From Streptomyces cinerochromogenes (GTDB taxonomy: Bacteria > Actinomycetota > Actinomycetes > Streptomycetales > Streptomycetaceae), in the NCBI RefSeq assembly GCF_014648635.1, contig NZ_BMRM01000036.1, positions 1 through 40,278 of the forward strand: DNA of 40,278 nucleotides, written 5' to 3'. The position numbers and the translations under genes are program-made. The notes below the pieces were generated by a model, which was not told the DNA's origin, did no database searches, and was given only the letters and a program-made list of their open reading frames with translations. Below are positions 14,822 to 22,630 of this stretch, piece after piece. Within the stretch, counting starts at the first letter, position 1, and each line of letters begins with the position of its first letter.

Positions 14822-16165
14822 ATGGTGGAGACCGCAGGCGGGGGGCCGGGCGACGGCACCGCTGAGGTGCTTGACCGTCCGCTGCCCGACGGCGTGCGCC
14901 GGCGTGTCGTACAGATCGTGTCGGACGGCTTCGGCGGGCTGACCGTGGCGGAACTGCCCGCCCAGCTGAGACAGTACGCCCGGTTCGCCCCCAATCGCCG
15001 GGCGAAGTTCGCCGGGAACGCGATGGCGGCGGCGCTGGAGACCGATCCGCTGTTCCGGCAGCGGATCGGGGAGAAGTACAGGGAGGCCCAGCCGGAACTC
15101 TGCGGCGCCCTCGACTCCGGCTCCCCGCCCCCGGCCGCGGACCCGCTCGACGTGGCGGCCGCCGCCTACGTGCTGCGCCCGGCGGGCTGGGTGAAGCTGG
15201 TCACCGCGGCCGGCGAGGAGGCCCAGCGCGCGGACGCCGAGCGCGCCGACGAGGAGAGCCGGGCCGAACTGGAGCGGCTGCGGACGGAGTTGGCGCAGGC
15301 CCGGGAGCACACCCGCGCCGAGACCGAACGGCTGCGCGCGGAGCTGGAGTCGGCCCGGAAGGAAGCGGAATCGCTTCACCGCAAGCTGCGCGCCGCCCTC
15401 AGCGACGTCAAGCGGGGCGAGGCCGCGCTGCGCAAGGCGCAGGGCGAGATGGACACCGTGCGCACCGAGGCGCAGACGCAGGTGTCGGCCGCGGAGAGCG
15501 AGGCGCGCCGGCTCAAGGCCCGCCTGGGCGAGGCCGAGGCCGCGCTGGAGGCCACCCGCAGGGCCGCGCGCGAGGGCCGCAGCGTGGAGGACATGCGGGT
15601 GCGGCTGCTGCTCGACACCCTGCTGGACGCGACCCAGGGGCTCCGGCGCGAACTCGCCCTGCCTCCGGTGTCGGTGCGCCCCGCCGAGACGGTGGACGCG
15701 GTCGAGCCGGGCCGGATGACCCCGAAGGACATCGCCGCCCGCGCGCTGTCCGAGAACGACCCGGCCATCCTCGACCAGCTGCTGGCGCTGCCGCAGGCGC
15801 ATCTGGTCGTCGACGGGTACAACGTGACCAAGACCGGCTATCCGCAGATGCCGCTGGAGAAGCAGCGGTTGCGGCTGCTGGGCCAGTTGTCGGCGCTCGC
15901 CGCGCAGACCGGGGCCGAGGTGACGTGTGTCTTCGACGGCGCCGAACTCGCCGCGCCGGTGCTGCTCGCGCCGCCGCGCGGGGTGCGGGTGCTGTTCTCC
16001 AAGCCGGGCGTCACGGCCGACGAGCTGATCCGCCAGCTGGTGCGCGCCGAGCCGCCGGGGCGTCCGGTCATCGTCGCCTCCACCGACCGGGAGGTCGCCG
16101 ACGGGGTCGCGCGGGCGGGTGCCCGACCGGTGGCCTCTGCGGTGCTTCTCAAGCGACTGTCCTGA
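14822..16165 (+). CDS. Coiled-coil protein with C-terminal NYN (YacP-like) RNase domain
   Basis: A 447-aa protein. Residues about 325-447 form a NYN/PIN-like domain of the YacP (DUF901; Bacillus Rae1) type, with the acidic metal-binding set D331 (VVDGYNV), D372 (VFDGAE) and D422 (ASTDREV). These fit a single-strand ribonuclease. About 130 residues (roughly 135-265) are a charged Glu/Arg/Ala coiled coil, and a helical N-terminal domain (about 10-120) carries PNRRAKFAGNAMAAAL. Rae1 is short and cleaves mRNA on the ribosome; the long coiled-coil extension here is an actinobacterial feature and probably sets partner binding. The ATG at 14822 is chosen; the SD is weak. Confidence 0.85.
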   Translation: MVETAGGGPGDGTAEVLDRPLPDGVRRRVVQIVSDGFGGLTVAELPAQLRQYARFAPNRRAKFAGNAMAAALETDPLFRQRIGEKYREAQPELCGALDSGSPPPAADPLDVAAAAYVLRPAGWVKLVTAAGEEAQRADAERADEESRAELERLRTELAQAREHTRAETERLRAELESARKEAESLHRKLRAALSDVKRGEAALRKAQGEMDTVRTEAQTQVSAAESEARRLKARLGEAEAALEATRRAAREGRSVEDMRVRLLLDTLLDATQGLRRELALPPVSVRPAETVDAVEPGRMTPKDIAARALSENDPAILDQLLALPQAHLVVDGYNVTKTGYPQMPLEKQRLRLLGQLSALAAQTGAEVTCVFDGAELAAPVLLAPPRGVRVLFSKPGVTADELIRQLVRAEPPGRPVIVASTDREVADGVARAGARPVASAVLLKRLS

Positions 16166-16204
16166 AGGTCCAACGGGCAGAGGCAATGCCCGAATTGACC
16201 GTAT

Positions 16205-16283
16205 CGTCACGCAACGTAGTGTCAAGCAGGTCTCACTGCAGGTGAGTTGTGTGCAAAGAATGCATTGCGTGACGAGATTTTTT
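16205..16283 (+). terminator. Long-range stem with T-tract between NYN and NlpC/P60 genes
   Basis: CGTCACGCAA (16205-16214) pairs perfectly with TTGCGTGACG (16265-16274), enclosing 50 nt that contain another palindrome (CTCAC-TGCAG-GTGAG, about 16232-16246). Six Ts follow at 16278-16283. The stretch is less GC-rich than its surroundings. It may be the NYN terminator or a regulated attenuator-like structure. Confidence 0.55.
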
Positions 16284-16293
16284 GCTGTGGGAT

Positions 16294-16323
16294 TTGAACT
16301 GATCACAACTGGGTCACTAGGGT
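16294..16323 (+). promoter_or_regulatory. Promoter of the first NlpC/P60 gene
   Basis: TTGAAC (16294-16299) and TAGGGT (16318-16323) with an 18-nt spacer match the housekeeping consensus well, the best -35/-10 pair in the window. The leader to the GTG at 16377 is about 47 nt and carries AAGGAG at 16361-16366. Confidence 0.65.
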
Positions 16324-16376
16324 CTGGGCTCGAACCTCCGAACGGGTGATCACTCACAAGAAGGAGTTCGTCCTCC

Positions 16377-17417
16377 GTGGCGTCCCACCGTCGACCCAAG
16401 CAGCCGAGCCGCACTCGCGTGACCGTGCTCACCACCGCTGCCGCCGCTGCCGTCGCGCTCAGCGCCAACGCCGCCAACGCCGCGCCGAGCGAGAAGCTCG
16501 GCAAGGACGAGGTCAAGGCGAAGGTCGACAAGCTCTACGAGCAGGCGGAGCAGGCGACCGAGAAGTACAACGGCGCCAAGGAGAAGCAGCAGAAGCTGCA
16601 GAAGGAAATAGCCACCATCCAGGACAACGTCGCCCGCGGCCAGGAGGAGCTCAACAAGCTGCGCGACGGCCTGGGTTCGCTGGCCACCGCCCAGTACCGC
16701 TCCGGCGGCATCGACGCCTCGGTGCAGCTCTTCCTCTCCTCCGACCCGGACGACTACCTCGACAAGGCGTCCACGCTCGACCAGTTGAGCAGCCAGCAGG
16801 TCGACGCGCTGAAGAAGATCCAGGACAAACAGCGCGAACTCGCCCAGGAGCGGGCCGAGGCCACCGAGAAGCTCAAGGACCTCTCCGCCACCCGCACCGA
16901 ACTGGGCAACAAGAAGAAGGAAGTCCAGGGCAAGCTCGCCGAGGCGCAGAAGCTCCTGAACACCCTGACCGCCAAGGAGAAGGCGCAGCTCGCCGAGAAG
17001 GAGCAGCGCGCCAACCGCTCCTCCACCGAGCGCGTGGACCTCGGCGACGCCCCGCCCGCCTCCAACCGCGCCCAGGCGGCCTTCGCCGCCGCCCAGACCC
17101 GGCTCGGCTCGCCCTACGTCTACGGCGCCACCGGCCCCTCCTCCTTCGACTGCTCGGGCCTGACCTCCTGGGCCTACGCCCAGGCCGGCGTCTCCATCCC
17201 GCGCACCGCCGAGGCGCAGTCGCAGATCGGTACGAGGATCACTTCGGTCAACGACCTGAAGGTCGGCGACCTGGTCTTCTTCTTCAACGACCTGCACCAC
17301 GTCGGCCTCTACGCGGGCAACGGCCAGGTCCTGCACGCCCCGCGCACCGGCACGGTGGTCCGTTACGAGTCCATGAGCACGATCGGCGGCCCGTTCATGT
17401 GGGGCGTCCGGGTCTGA
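16377..17417 (+). CDS. Secreted NlpC/P60 (C40) peptidoglycan endopeptidase, first paralogue
   Basis: Cell-wall hydrolase of 346 aa, expected to cut D-iGlu-mDAP type bonds in stem peptides. A signal peptide (about residues 1-39, cleavage near ANAAP) is followed by a long Lys/Glu/Gln coiled coil (about 40-220), like the RipA/PcsB regulatory region, then the NlpC/P60 domain (about 230-346). The catalytic Cys is C259 (FDCSGLTSWAY) and the His is H308 (DLHHVGLYAG). The GTG start has AAGGAG at 10-nt spacing and a clear promoter (16294-16323). The next gene encodes a close paralogue, indicating duplication. A hairpin follows at 17519-17554. No c-di-AMP (ydaO-type) riboswitch pattern is seen upstream. 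Confidence 0.94.
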   Translation: MASHRRPKQPSRTRVTVLTTAAAAAVALSANAANAAPSEKLGKDEVKAKVDKLYEQAEQATEKYNGAKEKQQKLQKEIATIQDNVARGQEELNKLRDGLGSLATAQYRSGGIDASVQLFLSSDPDDYLDKASTLDQLSSQQVDALKKIQDKQRELAQERAEATEKLKDLSATRTELGNKKKEVQGKLAEAQKLLNTLTAKEKAQLAEKEQRANRSSTERVDLGDAPPASNRAQAAFAAAQTRLGSPYVYGATGPSSFDCSGLTSWAYAQAGVSIPRTAEAQSQIGTRITSVNDLKVGDLVFFFNDLHHVGLYAGNGQVLHAPRTGTVVRYESMSTIGGPFMWGVRV

Positions 17418-17518
17418 CCCCCGGCCCCCACGGACACGCCACACGGCCCGGTACACGGACCGACACACGGACACGGGGGCGCCCGAACGGGCGAATCCCC
17501 GGGACCCGGGATGACTCC

Positions 17519-17554
17519 ACGCCCCGCCGGTGACCTGCGTCAGCGGCGGGGCGT
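17519..17554 (+). terminator. Hairpin between the two NlpC/P60 genes
   Basis: An 11-bp stem (17519-17529 with 17544-17554) carries a 14-nt loop that can itself form a 4-bp stem. No T-tract. It separates the paralogues, so each probably has its own transcript. Confidence 0.6.
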
Positions 17555-17689
17555 CACCCTGTGTTGACCCGGAGGTCTTTGGTCCGGGCCCCTCCGCACG
17601 GCTACTGTCTGCCGCGTTTCCCCGGCGCCGGGGCCTCCCCGTCCCCGCGCGCCGGGGAACGGTCTGTGTCCGCCAGCAGAAGGACTGCC

Positions 17690-18697
17690 GTGGGGTCCCA
17701 TCGCCGCCTTGCACCGCCCGGATTCGACCGTGGCGCCCTCGCCCTGTGCGTGTTGTCGGCCGCGGCCGCGCTCGGCGCCGTACCGGCGCAGGCCGCGCCC
17801 GGCGCCGACACCCGGGCCGAGGTGGACCGCCTGTACGAGGAGGCCGAGAAGGCGACCCAGGCCTACGACAAGGCCGACGAGAACGCCGGCCGGCTGCGCC
17901 GGGAGATCCGGGACACCCAGGACCACATCGCCCGGCAGCAGCAGCGCGTCAACGAGCTGCGCGAGCAGCTCGGTTCCCTCGCGGGCGCCCAGTACCGCTC
18001 CGGCGGCATCGATCCGGCGGTCGCCCTGCTCTTCTCCGCGGACCCGGACGACTACCTGGACAAGGCGTCCACGCTCGACCGCATCGGCGCCCGGCAGGCA
18101 GGCCGGCTCAGGGAGTTGCAGTCCGTGCTGCGCGCGCTCGCCCAGGAGCGCGCGGAGGCGGCCGGGACCCTCGCCGAGCTGGAGCGCAGCCGCAAGGCGG
18201 TGGCCGCGCACAAGCGGACCGTGGAGCGGAAGCTCGCCCGGGCCCGGCAGCTGATCAACGCCCTGCCCGCCGGTGAGCGCGCCGCCTACGACCGGGCCTC
18301 CCGCGGCAGCCGCGCGGACCTGCCCGAGCCGACCGGCGCCGCCGCCCCCGAGGGCCGCGCCGCTGCCGCCCTGGCCGCCGCCCGCTCGGCCCTCGGCCGC
18401 CCCTACGTGTGGGGCGCCAACGGCCCCTCCGGCTTCGACTGTTCGGGCCTCATGCAGTGGGCGTACGCGCACGCCGGCATCCATCTGCCGCGCACCTCGC
18501 AGGAACAGCGGTTCGCCGGCCGGCAGGTCCCGCTCTCCCAGGCCCGCCCCGGCGACCTGGTCGTCTACCGCTCCGACGCCAGCCATGTGGCGATGTACGC
18601 GGGCAACGGCCAGGTCATCCACGCGCCCTACCCCGGCGCCCCGGTGCGCTACGACCCGGTCGGGATGATGCCGGTCTCCTCGGTCACCCGGCCCTGA
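17690..18697 (+). CDS. Secreted NlpC/P60 (C40) peptidoglycan endopeptidase, second paralogue
   Basis: Same layout as its upstream paralogue: signal peptide (cleavage near AQAAP, about residue 36), coiled coil (about 45-205), NlpC/P60 domain (about 225-335) with C251 (FDCSGLMQWAY) and H299 (ASHVAMYAGNG). 335 aa. The frame is open further upstream to 17561, but GTG at 17690 is chosen because AGAAGGA lies 5-6 nt before it, the protein then starts V-G-S-H-R-R like the paralogue, and a normal signal peptide results. The shared YRSGGID and DPDDYLDKASTLD segments show recent common descent, while the coiled coil has diverged from Lys- to Arg-rich. Substrate inferred from the family. Confidence 0.92.
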   Translation: MGSHRRLAPPGFDRGALALCVLSAAAALGAVPAQAAPGADTRAEVDRLYEEAEKATQAYDKADENAGRLRREIRDTQDHIARQQQRVNELREQLGSLAGAQYRSGGIDPAVALLFSADPDDYLDKASTLDRIGARQAGRLRELQSVLRALAQERAEAAGTLAELERSRKAVAAHKRTVERKLARARQLINALPAGERAAYDRASRGSRADLPEPTGAAAPEGRAAAALAAARSALGRPYVWGANGPSGFDCSGLMQWAYAHAGIHLPRTSQEQRFAGRQVPLSQARPGDLVVYRSDASHVAMYAGNGQVIHAPYPGAPVRYDPVGMMPVSSVTRP

Positions 18698-18712
18698 CCG
18701 CGCCCGGCACCG

Positions 18713-18718
18713 TACGAT
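18713..18718 (+). promoter_or_regulatory. -10 element TACGAT, predicted leaderless start
   Basis: TACGAT ends 6 nt before the GTG at 18725 and no SD is present, so a leaderless mRNA for the lipoprotein gene is predicted. Confidence 0.45.
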
Positions 18719-18724
18719 CGGCGC

Positions 18725-19912
18725 GTGGCTGGTCGCAGGCGGGCGTGGAGCATCGGAGCCGTGGGGCTCGGTCTGCTGCTGCCGCTGACCGGGTGCGACC
18801 GGCCGACCGCGACCGACTCCGCGCGCGCCGAGGTGCAGCAGGTCCTCGACCGGCGCGCGGCGGCCCTCCTCGGCCACGACGAGACGGCGTACGGCACCAC
18901 CGGCGCCCGCGGCGACTACACCCGGCTGCGCGCGCTCCCGCTGGCCTCCTGGAGCTACCGGGTCGGTGCCCTGCGCCGCACCGCCTCGGGGGCCACCGCC
19001 GACGCCGAGCTGCGCTACCGGGTCGCCGGCTACGACCGGGCCCCCGTCGGCACCCGCCGCACCCTCACCCTGGCCCGCACCGCCGACGGCCGCTGGTACG
19101 TCACCGCCGACGAGCCCGCCGGGAAGACCGGGCAGCAGCTGTGGGACCAGGGCACGGTGACCGCGGTCAGGGGCGCGCACAGCCTGGTGCTCGGCACCGG
19201 CGCCTCCGCCGCCGACCTGAGGACGTACGCCCGGCTGGCCGACCGGGCGGTCCCGGCCGTCTCCGGGGCCTGGGGCACCGACTGGAGCCGCCGGGTCGTC
19301 GTGCTGGTCCCGCGGTCCCTGGCGGGCATGGCGTCGCTGCTGGGCTCTCCGGCCGCCGACTACCGGGGCATCGCCGCCGTCACGACCGGCGAGGCCGGAG
19401 GGACGGGCCGGGCTCCGGCGGACCGGGTGGTGGTCAACCCGGAGGCGTACGCCCTGCTCGGCGACGCCGGCAAGCAGGTCGTCCTCACCCATGAGACGAC
19501 CCATGTCGCCACCCGGGCACGCACCACCGCCGCCACCCCGCTGTGGCTCTCCGAGGGCTACGCCGACTGGATCGGCTACCTCGGCACCGGCCGCACCCCG
19601 GCCGAGGCCGCCCCGGAACTCGCCCGTGCCGTCCGGGACGGCGAGGTGCCCCAACAGCTCCCCGCCGACCAGGACTTCGGCTTCACCCGCGAGCCGGCGA
19701 AGCTGGCGCGGGCCTACGAGGGCGGCTGGCTGGCCTGCCGGATGATCGCCGACCGGTGGGGCACCGCCCGGCTCGACGCCTTCTACCGGTCCGTCGGCGC
19801 CCACCCGAGGCGGGCGGGCGCGGTCGAGGAGGCCCTGGAGAAGGTGCTCGGGACGACACCGCGGGAGTTCACCGCCCGCTGGCGCGCGTACGTCACGCAC
19901 CAGCTCGGCTGA
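18725..19912 (+). CDS. Lipoprotein with HExxH zinc-peptidase motif
   Basis: A 395-aa exported protein. The signal ends in lipobox L21-T-G-C24. An N-terminal NTF2/SnoaL-like region (about 30-150, with repeated YRVxxx and RTADGRWYVTAD) precedes a gluzincin-like domain. Its motif is H256-E257-T-T-H260, with a probable third ligand E277 in LSEGYADW, 16 residues on; a conserved-looking YEGGWLACRMIADRWG segment lies around 335-350. This fits the peptidase MA-like superfamily. Substrate unknown; the cell-wall hydrolases upstream suggest an envelope role, which is inference only. GTG start with a leaderless-type -10. Its 3' end overlaps a coding-like fragment on the other strand. Confidence 0.82.
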   Translation: MAGRRRAWSIGAVGLGLLLPLTGCDRPTATDSARAEVQQVLDRRAAALLGHDETAYGTTGARGDYTRLRALPLASWSYRVGALRRTASGATADAELRYRVAGYDRAPVGTRRTLTLARTADGRWYVTADEPAGKTGQQLWDQGTVTAVRGAHSLVLGTGASAADLRTYARLADRAVPAVSGAWGTDWSRRVVVLVPRSLAGMASLLGSPAADYRGIAAVTTGEAGGTGRAPADRVVVNPEAYALLGDAGKQVVLTHETTHVATRARTTAATPLWLSEGYADWIGYLGTGRTPAEAAPELARAVRDGEVPQQLPADQDFGFTREPAKLARAYEGGWLACRMIADRWGTARLDAFYRSVGAHPRRAGAVEEALEKVLGTTPREFTARWRAYVTHQLG

Positions 19913-20025
19913 GCACCCCGCCGGCCTCGCGCAGCCACTCCCGCTCGGCCTGCCCGGCGGGGTCGTCCAGGTGCCGCAGGAAGGCCGGGACCGTGTCGAA
20001 GCGGACCTGGCCGGCGGGCCCGGCG
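19893..20025 (-). pseudogene. Coding-like fragment without start codon
   Basis: Between the lipoprotein stop and the GT87-type gene, the minus strand keeps an open frame, shifted relative to the GT87 frame, that runs from the GT87 stop to a TGA at 19895-19893. About 30 consecutive codons end almost only in G or C, the pattern of real Streptomyces genes. It reads ...VRFDTVPAFLRHLDDP..., then AEREWLREAGG. No ATG, GTG or TTG starts it. It may be the 3' remnant of a deleted gene or the old C-terminus of the GT87 protein after a frameshift. I do not recognise the family. Confidence 0.4.
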
Positions 20026-21261
20026 TCAGGAGGAGACGGGCGTCTCCTTCGCGCGGGCGGCCTGAGGCGGGAAGGGGGAGGCCGCGGCCGGCGGGACGGT
20101 CGCCCGCCACAGCCGGCGGGCCGCCGTGACCGTGGCCGCGACCAGCAGGCCGTTGCGCACCGCCAGCAGCGTCACGCCGTACCAGTCGCTCGTCACCACG
20201 TGCGAGAAACCGAGCGGGAACTCCAGGACCGTCACGAAGGACGCGAGGAGGACCAGCAGCGCGGGCGCCCCCATCCGGCTCGCCCGGTGTGTCAGGCACA
20301 CGGCGGCCAGGCCGACCAGCCACACCAGGTACTGCGGGCTGATCACCCGGCTGGTCACCGTGAACAGCAGCACCGCCGTCAGCGCCGCGTCGGCGAGGGT
20401 GTGCGGCTCGAAGCGGGCCGCGCGCACCCGCCACAGCAGCAGCCAGCCGAACGCGGCCCCGGTCAGCGCCAGCGCGGCCGTGCTGACCCGGTCCACGTAC
20501 GGGCCCAGGAACTCGATCGACCCGTAGTTCAGCAGCACCTCGCCCCGCCAGCCGAAGTGCCGGGCCACGTGGAAGACCAGCGCGCCCAGCGACTCCACCT
20601 CGGTGCCCCGGTCCCGCTGGAAGGTCAGGAACGCGAACGCCCCCGGCATGGACACCGCGAACAGCAGCGCCAGGCCCGCCGCGGTCACCACCGCCGACGC
20701 CCACGCCCGCCGGCGCACGGCACCGACCAGCAGCAGCGCCGGCCACACCTTCAGCAGCGCCCCCGCCGCCGCCAGCGCCCCCATCACCCGCGGGCGCCGG
20801 GATCCGGCGAGCAGCGCCGCCACGGCCACCGCGGTCACCATCACGTCGTAGCGGGCGTAGACCGTGGGGCCCAGCAGCGGCACGCCCGCCACCCACACCC
20901 AGGCCCCGCGCGGCGACCGTCCGGTCCGCCGCCCCGCGCACACCAGCAGCGCCAGCACGACGGCGTCGGCGAGGCAGGCCAGCACGAAGAAGGCGTGCGG
21001 GTACGACAGGAAGGGCAGCACGGCGGGGGAGAGGACCGGCAGCGCCGCGGCCGGCGGGTACTGCCAGGTCACGTCGTCCAGCGGAAACGTTCCTTGCCGC
21101 AGGACCTCGTACCAGCCCCGGTAGATCACCGACACGTCCGAGGTGACGTCGGGGCCCGGGAAGGCGTACACCCGGAAGACGAAGAGCAGCAGCACCGCAC
21201 GAGTGACGCCCCAGGTCCCGAGCAGCCAGGCCGGGGACCGCCCGGCACCCTTCGTCTCCAC
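20026..21261 (-). CDS. GT87-like (DUF2029) polytopic membrane glycosyltransferase
   Basis: A 411-aa integral membrane protein with about ten to eleven hydrophobic helices, of the mannosyltransferase type (GT-C fold) that uses polyprenyl-phosphate sugars outside the membrane. The first loop contains the acidic FRVYAFPGPDVTSDVSVIYRGW segment, where GT-C enzymes hold the catalytic Asp/Glu, followed by WQYPPAAAL, which fits the family. The GTG at 21261 is chosen because AGGGGA precedes it at 4-5 nt. A longer frame reaches 21357 but has an unlikely Arg/His-rich start. It is divergent from a GT4 glycosyltransferase, and both may act on lipomannan-type or other envelope glycans (inference). Confidence 0.8.
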   Translation of the reverse strand: METKGAGRSPAWLLGTWGVTRAVLLLFVFRVYAFPGPDVTSDVSVIYRGWYEVLRQGTFPLDDVTWQYPPAAALPVLSPAVLPFLSYPHAFFVLACLADAVVLALLVCAGRRTGRSPRGAWVWVAGVPLLGPTVYARYDVMVTAVAVAALLAGSRRPRVMGALAAAGALLKVWPALLLVGAVRRRAWASAVVTAAGLALLFAVSMPGAFAFLTFQRDRGTEVESLGALVFHVARHFGWRGEVLLNYGSIEFLGPYVDRVSTAALALTGAAFGWLLLWRVRAARFEPHTLADAALTAVLLFTVTSRVISPQYLVWLVGLAAVCLTHRASRMGAPALLVLLASFVTVLEFPLGFSHVVTSDWYGVTLLAVRNGLLVAATVTAARRLWRATVPPAAASPFPPQAARAKETPVSS

Positions 21262-21290
21262 GTGATCCCCTGCCGTCCGATTCCCGCGCC

Positions 21291-21335
21291 GATCGCCCTG
21301 GCGTCGACCGCCGTGCCGTCGATCGCCGTGCCGTT
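21291..21335. repeat. Three 15-bp degenerate tandem repeats upstream of the GT87 gene
   Basis: Units 21291-21305, 21306-21320 and 21321-21335 share GAYCGCCSTGSCGTY. They lie 30 bp upstream of the GT87 start in the 176-bp divergent region and might be regulator sites or simple slippage. Confidence 0.5.
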
Positions 21336-21423
21336 CGAATCCGCTTCGAGCGACCATGATGTCCTGCGCGCCTGTGCGCGGGCCACAGACTCGGCCGGGC
21401 CCGGCCGCGGACGGCCCATTCGG

Positions 21424-21429
21424 TAGGGT
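21424..21429 (+). promoter_or_regulatory. -10 element TAGGGT, predicted leaderless start
   Basis: TAGGGT ends 8 nt before the ATG at 21438. No SD is present. Leaderless transcription of the GT4 gene is likely. Confidence 0.45.
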
Positions 21430-21437
21430 CGGCGGCG

Positions 21438-22580
21438 ATGCACAAGACCCTGATCGTCACCAACGACTTCCCGCCCCGGCCGGGCGGTATCCAGGCCTTC
21501 CTGCACAACATGGCCCTCCGCCTGGACCCCGGCCGGCTGGTCGTCTACGCCTCCACCTGGAAGCGCGGCCGGGAGGGGACCGAGGCCACCGCCGCCTTCG
21601 ACGCCGAGCAGCCCTTCACCGTCGTACGGGACCGTGCGACCATGCTGCTGCCCACCCCGCAGGCCACCCGGCGGGCGGCCGGGCTGCTGCGTGAGCACGG
21701 GTGCACCTCCGTGTGGTTCGGTGCGGCGGCCCCGCTCGGCCTGATGGCACCCGCGCTGCGCAGGGCCGGCGCCGAGCGGCTGGTGGCCACCACCCACGGC
21801 CACGAGGCCGGCTGGGCCCAGCTGCCCGCCGCCCGGCAGCTGCTGCGCCGGATCGGCGAGTCCACGGACACGATCACCTACCTCGGCGAGTACACCCGCT
21901 CCCGGATAGCGACCGCGCTCACCCCCCAGGCGGCCGCGCGGATGGTGCAGCTGCCCCCGGGGGTCGACGAGAAGACCTTCCACCCCGGCTCCGGCGGCGA
22001 CGAGGTCCGCGCGCGGCTCGGCCTGACCGACCGCCCGGTGGTCGTCTGCGTCTCCCGGCTGGTGCCGCGCAAGGGCCAGGACACGCTGATCCGGGCCATG
22101 CCCCGCATCCTCGCCGCCGAACCGGACACCGTCCTGCTGATCGTCGGCGGCGGCCCGTACGAGAAGGACCTGCGCCGGATGGCGGACGAGACCGGTGTCG
22201 CCGGCTCGGTCCGCTTCACCGGCGCCGTGCCCTGGTCCGAGCTGCCCGCCCACTACGGCGCCGGCGACGTCTTCGCCATGCCCTGCCGCACCCGCCGCGG
22301 CGGCCTGGACGTGGAGGGCCTCGGCATCGTCTACCTGGAGGCCTCCGCGACGGGCCTGCCGGTCGTCGCGGGCGACTCCGGCGGCGCCCCGGACGCGGTC
22401 CTGGAGGGCGAGACGGGCTGGGTGGTCCGGGGCGGCTCGGCCGAGCAGACGGCCGAGCGGGTCGTGGCCCTGCTCCAGGACCCCGAGCTGCGCCGCAGGA
22501 TGGGTGAACGGGGCCGGCGGTGGGTCGAGGAGAAGTGGCGCTGGGACCTGCTGGCGGAGAGGCTGAAGGCGTTGCTCTGA
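21438..22580 (+). CDS. GT4 glycosyltransferase, PimB'-like
   Basis: A 380-aa GT-B fold retaining glycosyltransferase. The N-terminal NDFPPRPGGIQAFLHNMA loop (about residues 8-25) is typical of GT4 enzymes, and the donor-site EX7E element is visible as VEGLGIVYLEA (about 292-302). VSRLVPRKGQDTLI (about 210-223) is characteristic. The acidic/Arg segment FAMPCRTRRGGLDVEG closely resembles mycobacterial PimB', which adds the second mannose to phosphatidylinositol mannoside from GDP-mannose on the cytoplasmic face. That substrate is inferred. It is the divergent neighbour of a GT87-like enzyme. Confidence 0.88.
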   Translation: MHKTLIVTNDFPPRPGGIQAFLHNMALRLDPGRLVVYASTWKRGREGTEATAAFDAEQPFTVVRDRATMLLPTPQATRRAAGLLREHGCTSVWFGAAAPLGLMAPALRRAGAERLVATTHGHEAGWAQLPAARQLLRRIGESTDTITYLGEYTRSRIATALTPQAAARMVQLPPGVDEKTFHPGSGGDEVRARLGLTDRPVVVCVSRLVPRKGQDTLIRAMPRILAAEPDTVLLIVGGGPYEKDLRRMADETGVAGSVRFTGAVPWSELPAHYGAGDVFAMPCRTRRGGLDVEGLGIVYLEASATGLPVVAGDSGGAPDAVLEGETGWVVRGGSAEQTAERVVALLQDPELRRRMGERGRRWVEEKWRWDLLAERLKALL

Positions 22581-22630
22581 ACCGTGCCGGCACCCTAGGC
22601 GGAACCCGAAAGTCCGCCCATGCTGCGCAC

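Noticed and set aside
16166..16376. Possible c-di-AMP (ydaO-type) riboswitch before the NlpC/P60 gene
   Set aside because: These riboswitches often precede cell-wall hydrolase genes in actinobacteria, but I could not match the conserved core here; the gap contains a terminator-like stem and a normal promoter instead.
13637..16531. Minus-strand frame of 964 codons ending in the rhomboid gene
   Set aside because: Only the last 247 codons encode the protease; the rest is the shadow of the NYN gene.
17540..21511. Very long minus-strand open frame (1323 codons)
   Set aside because: It crosses the plus-strand NlpC/P60 and lipoprotein genes and the GT87 gene in a different frame; the composition is Arg/Gly/Pro low complexity without domains. 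It is a GC-rich shadow.
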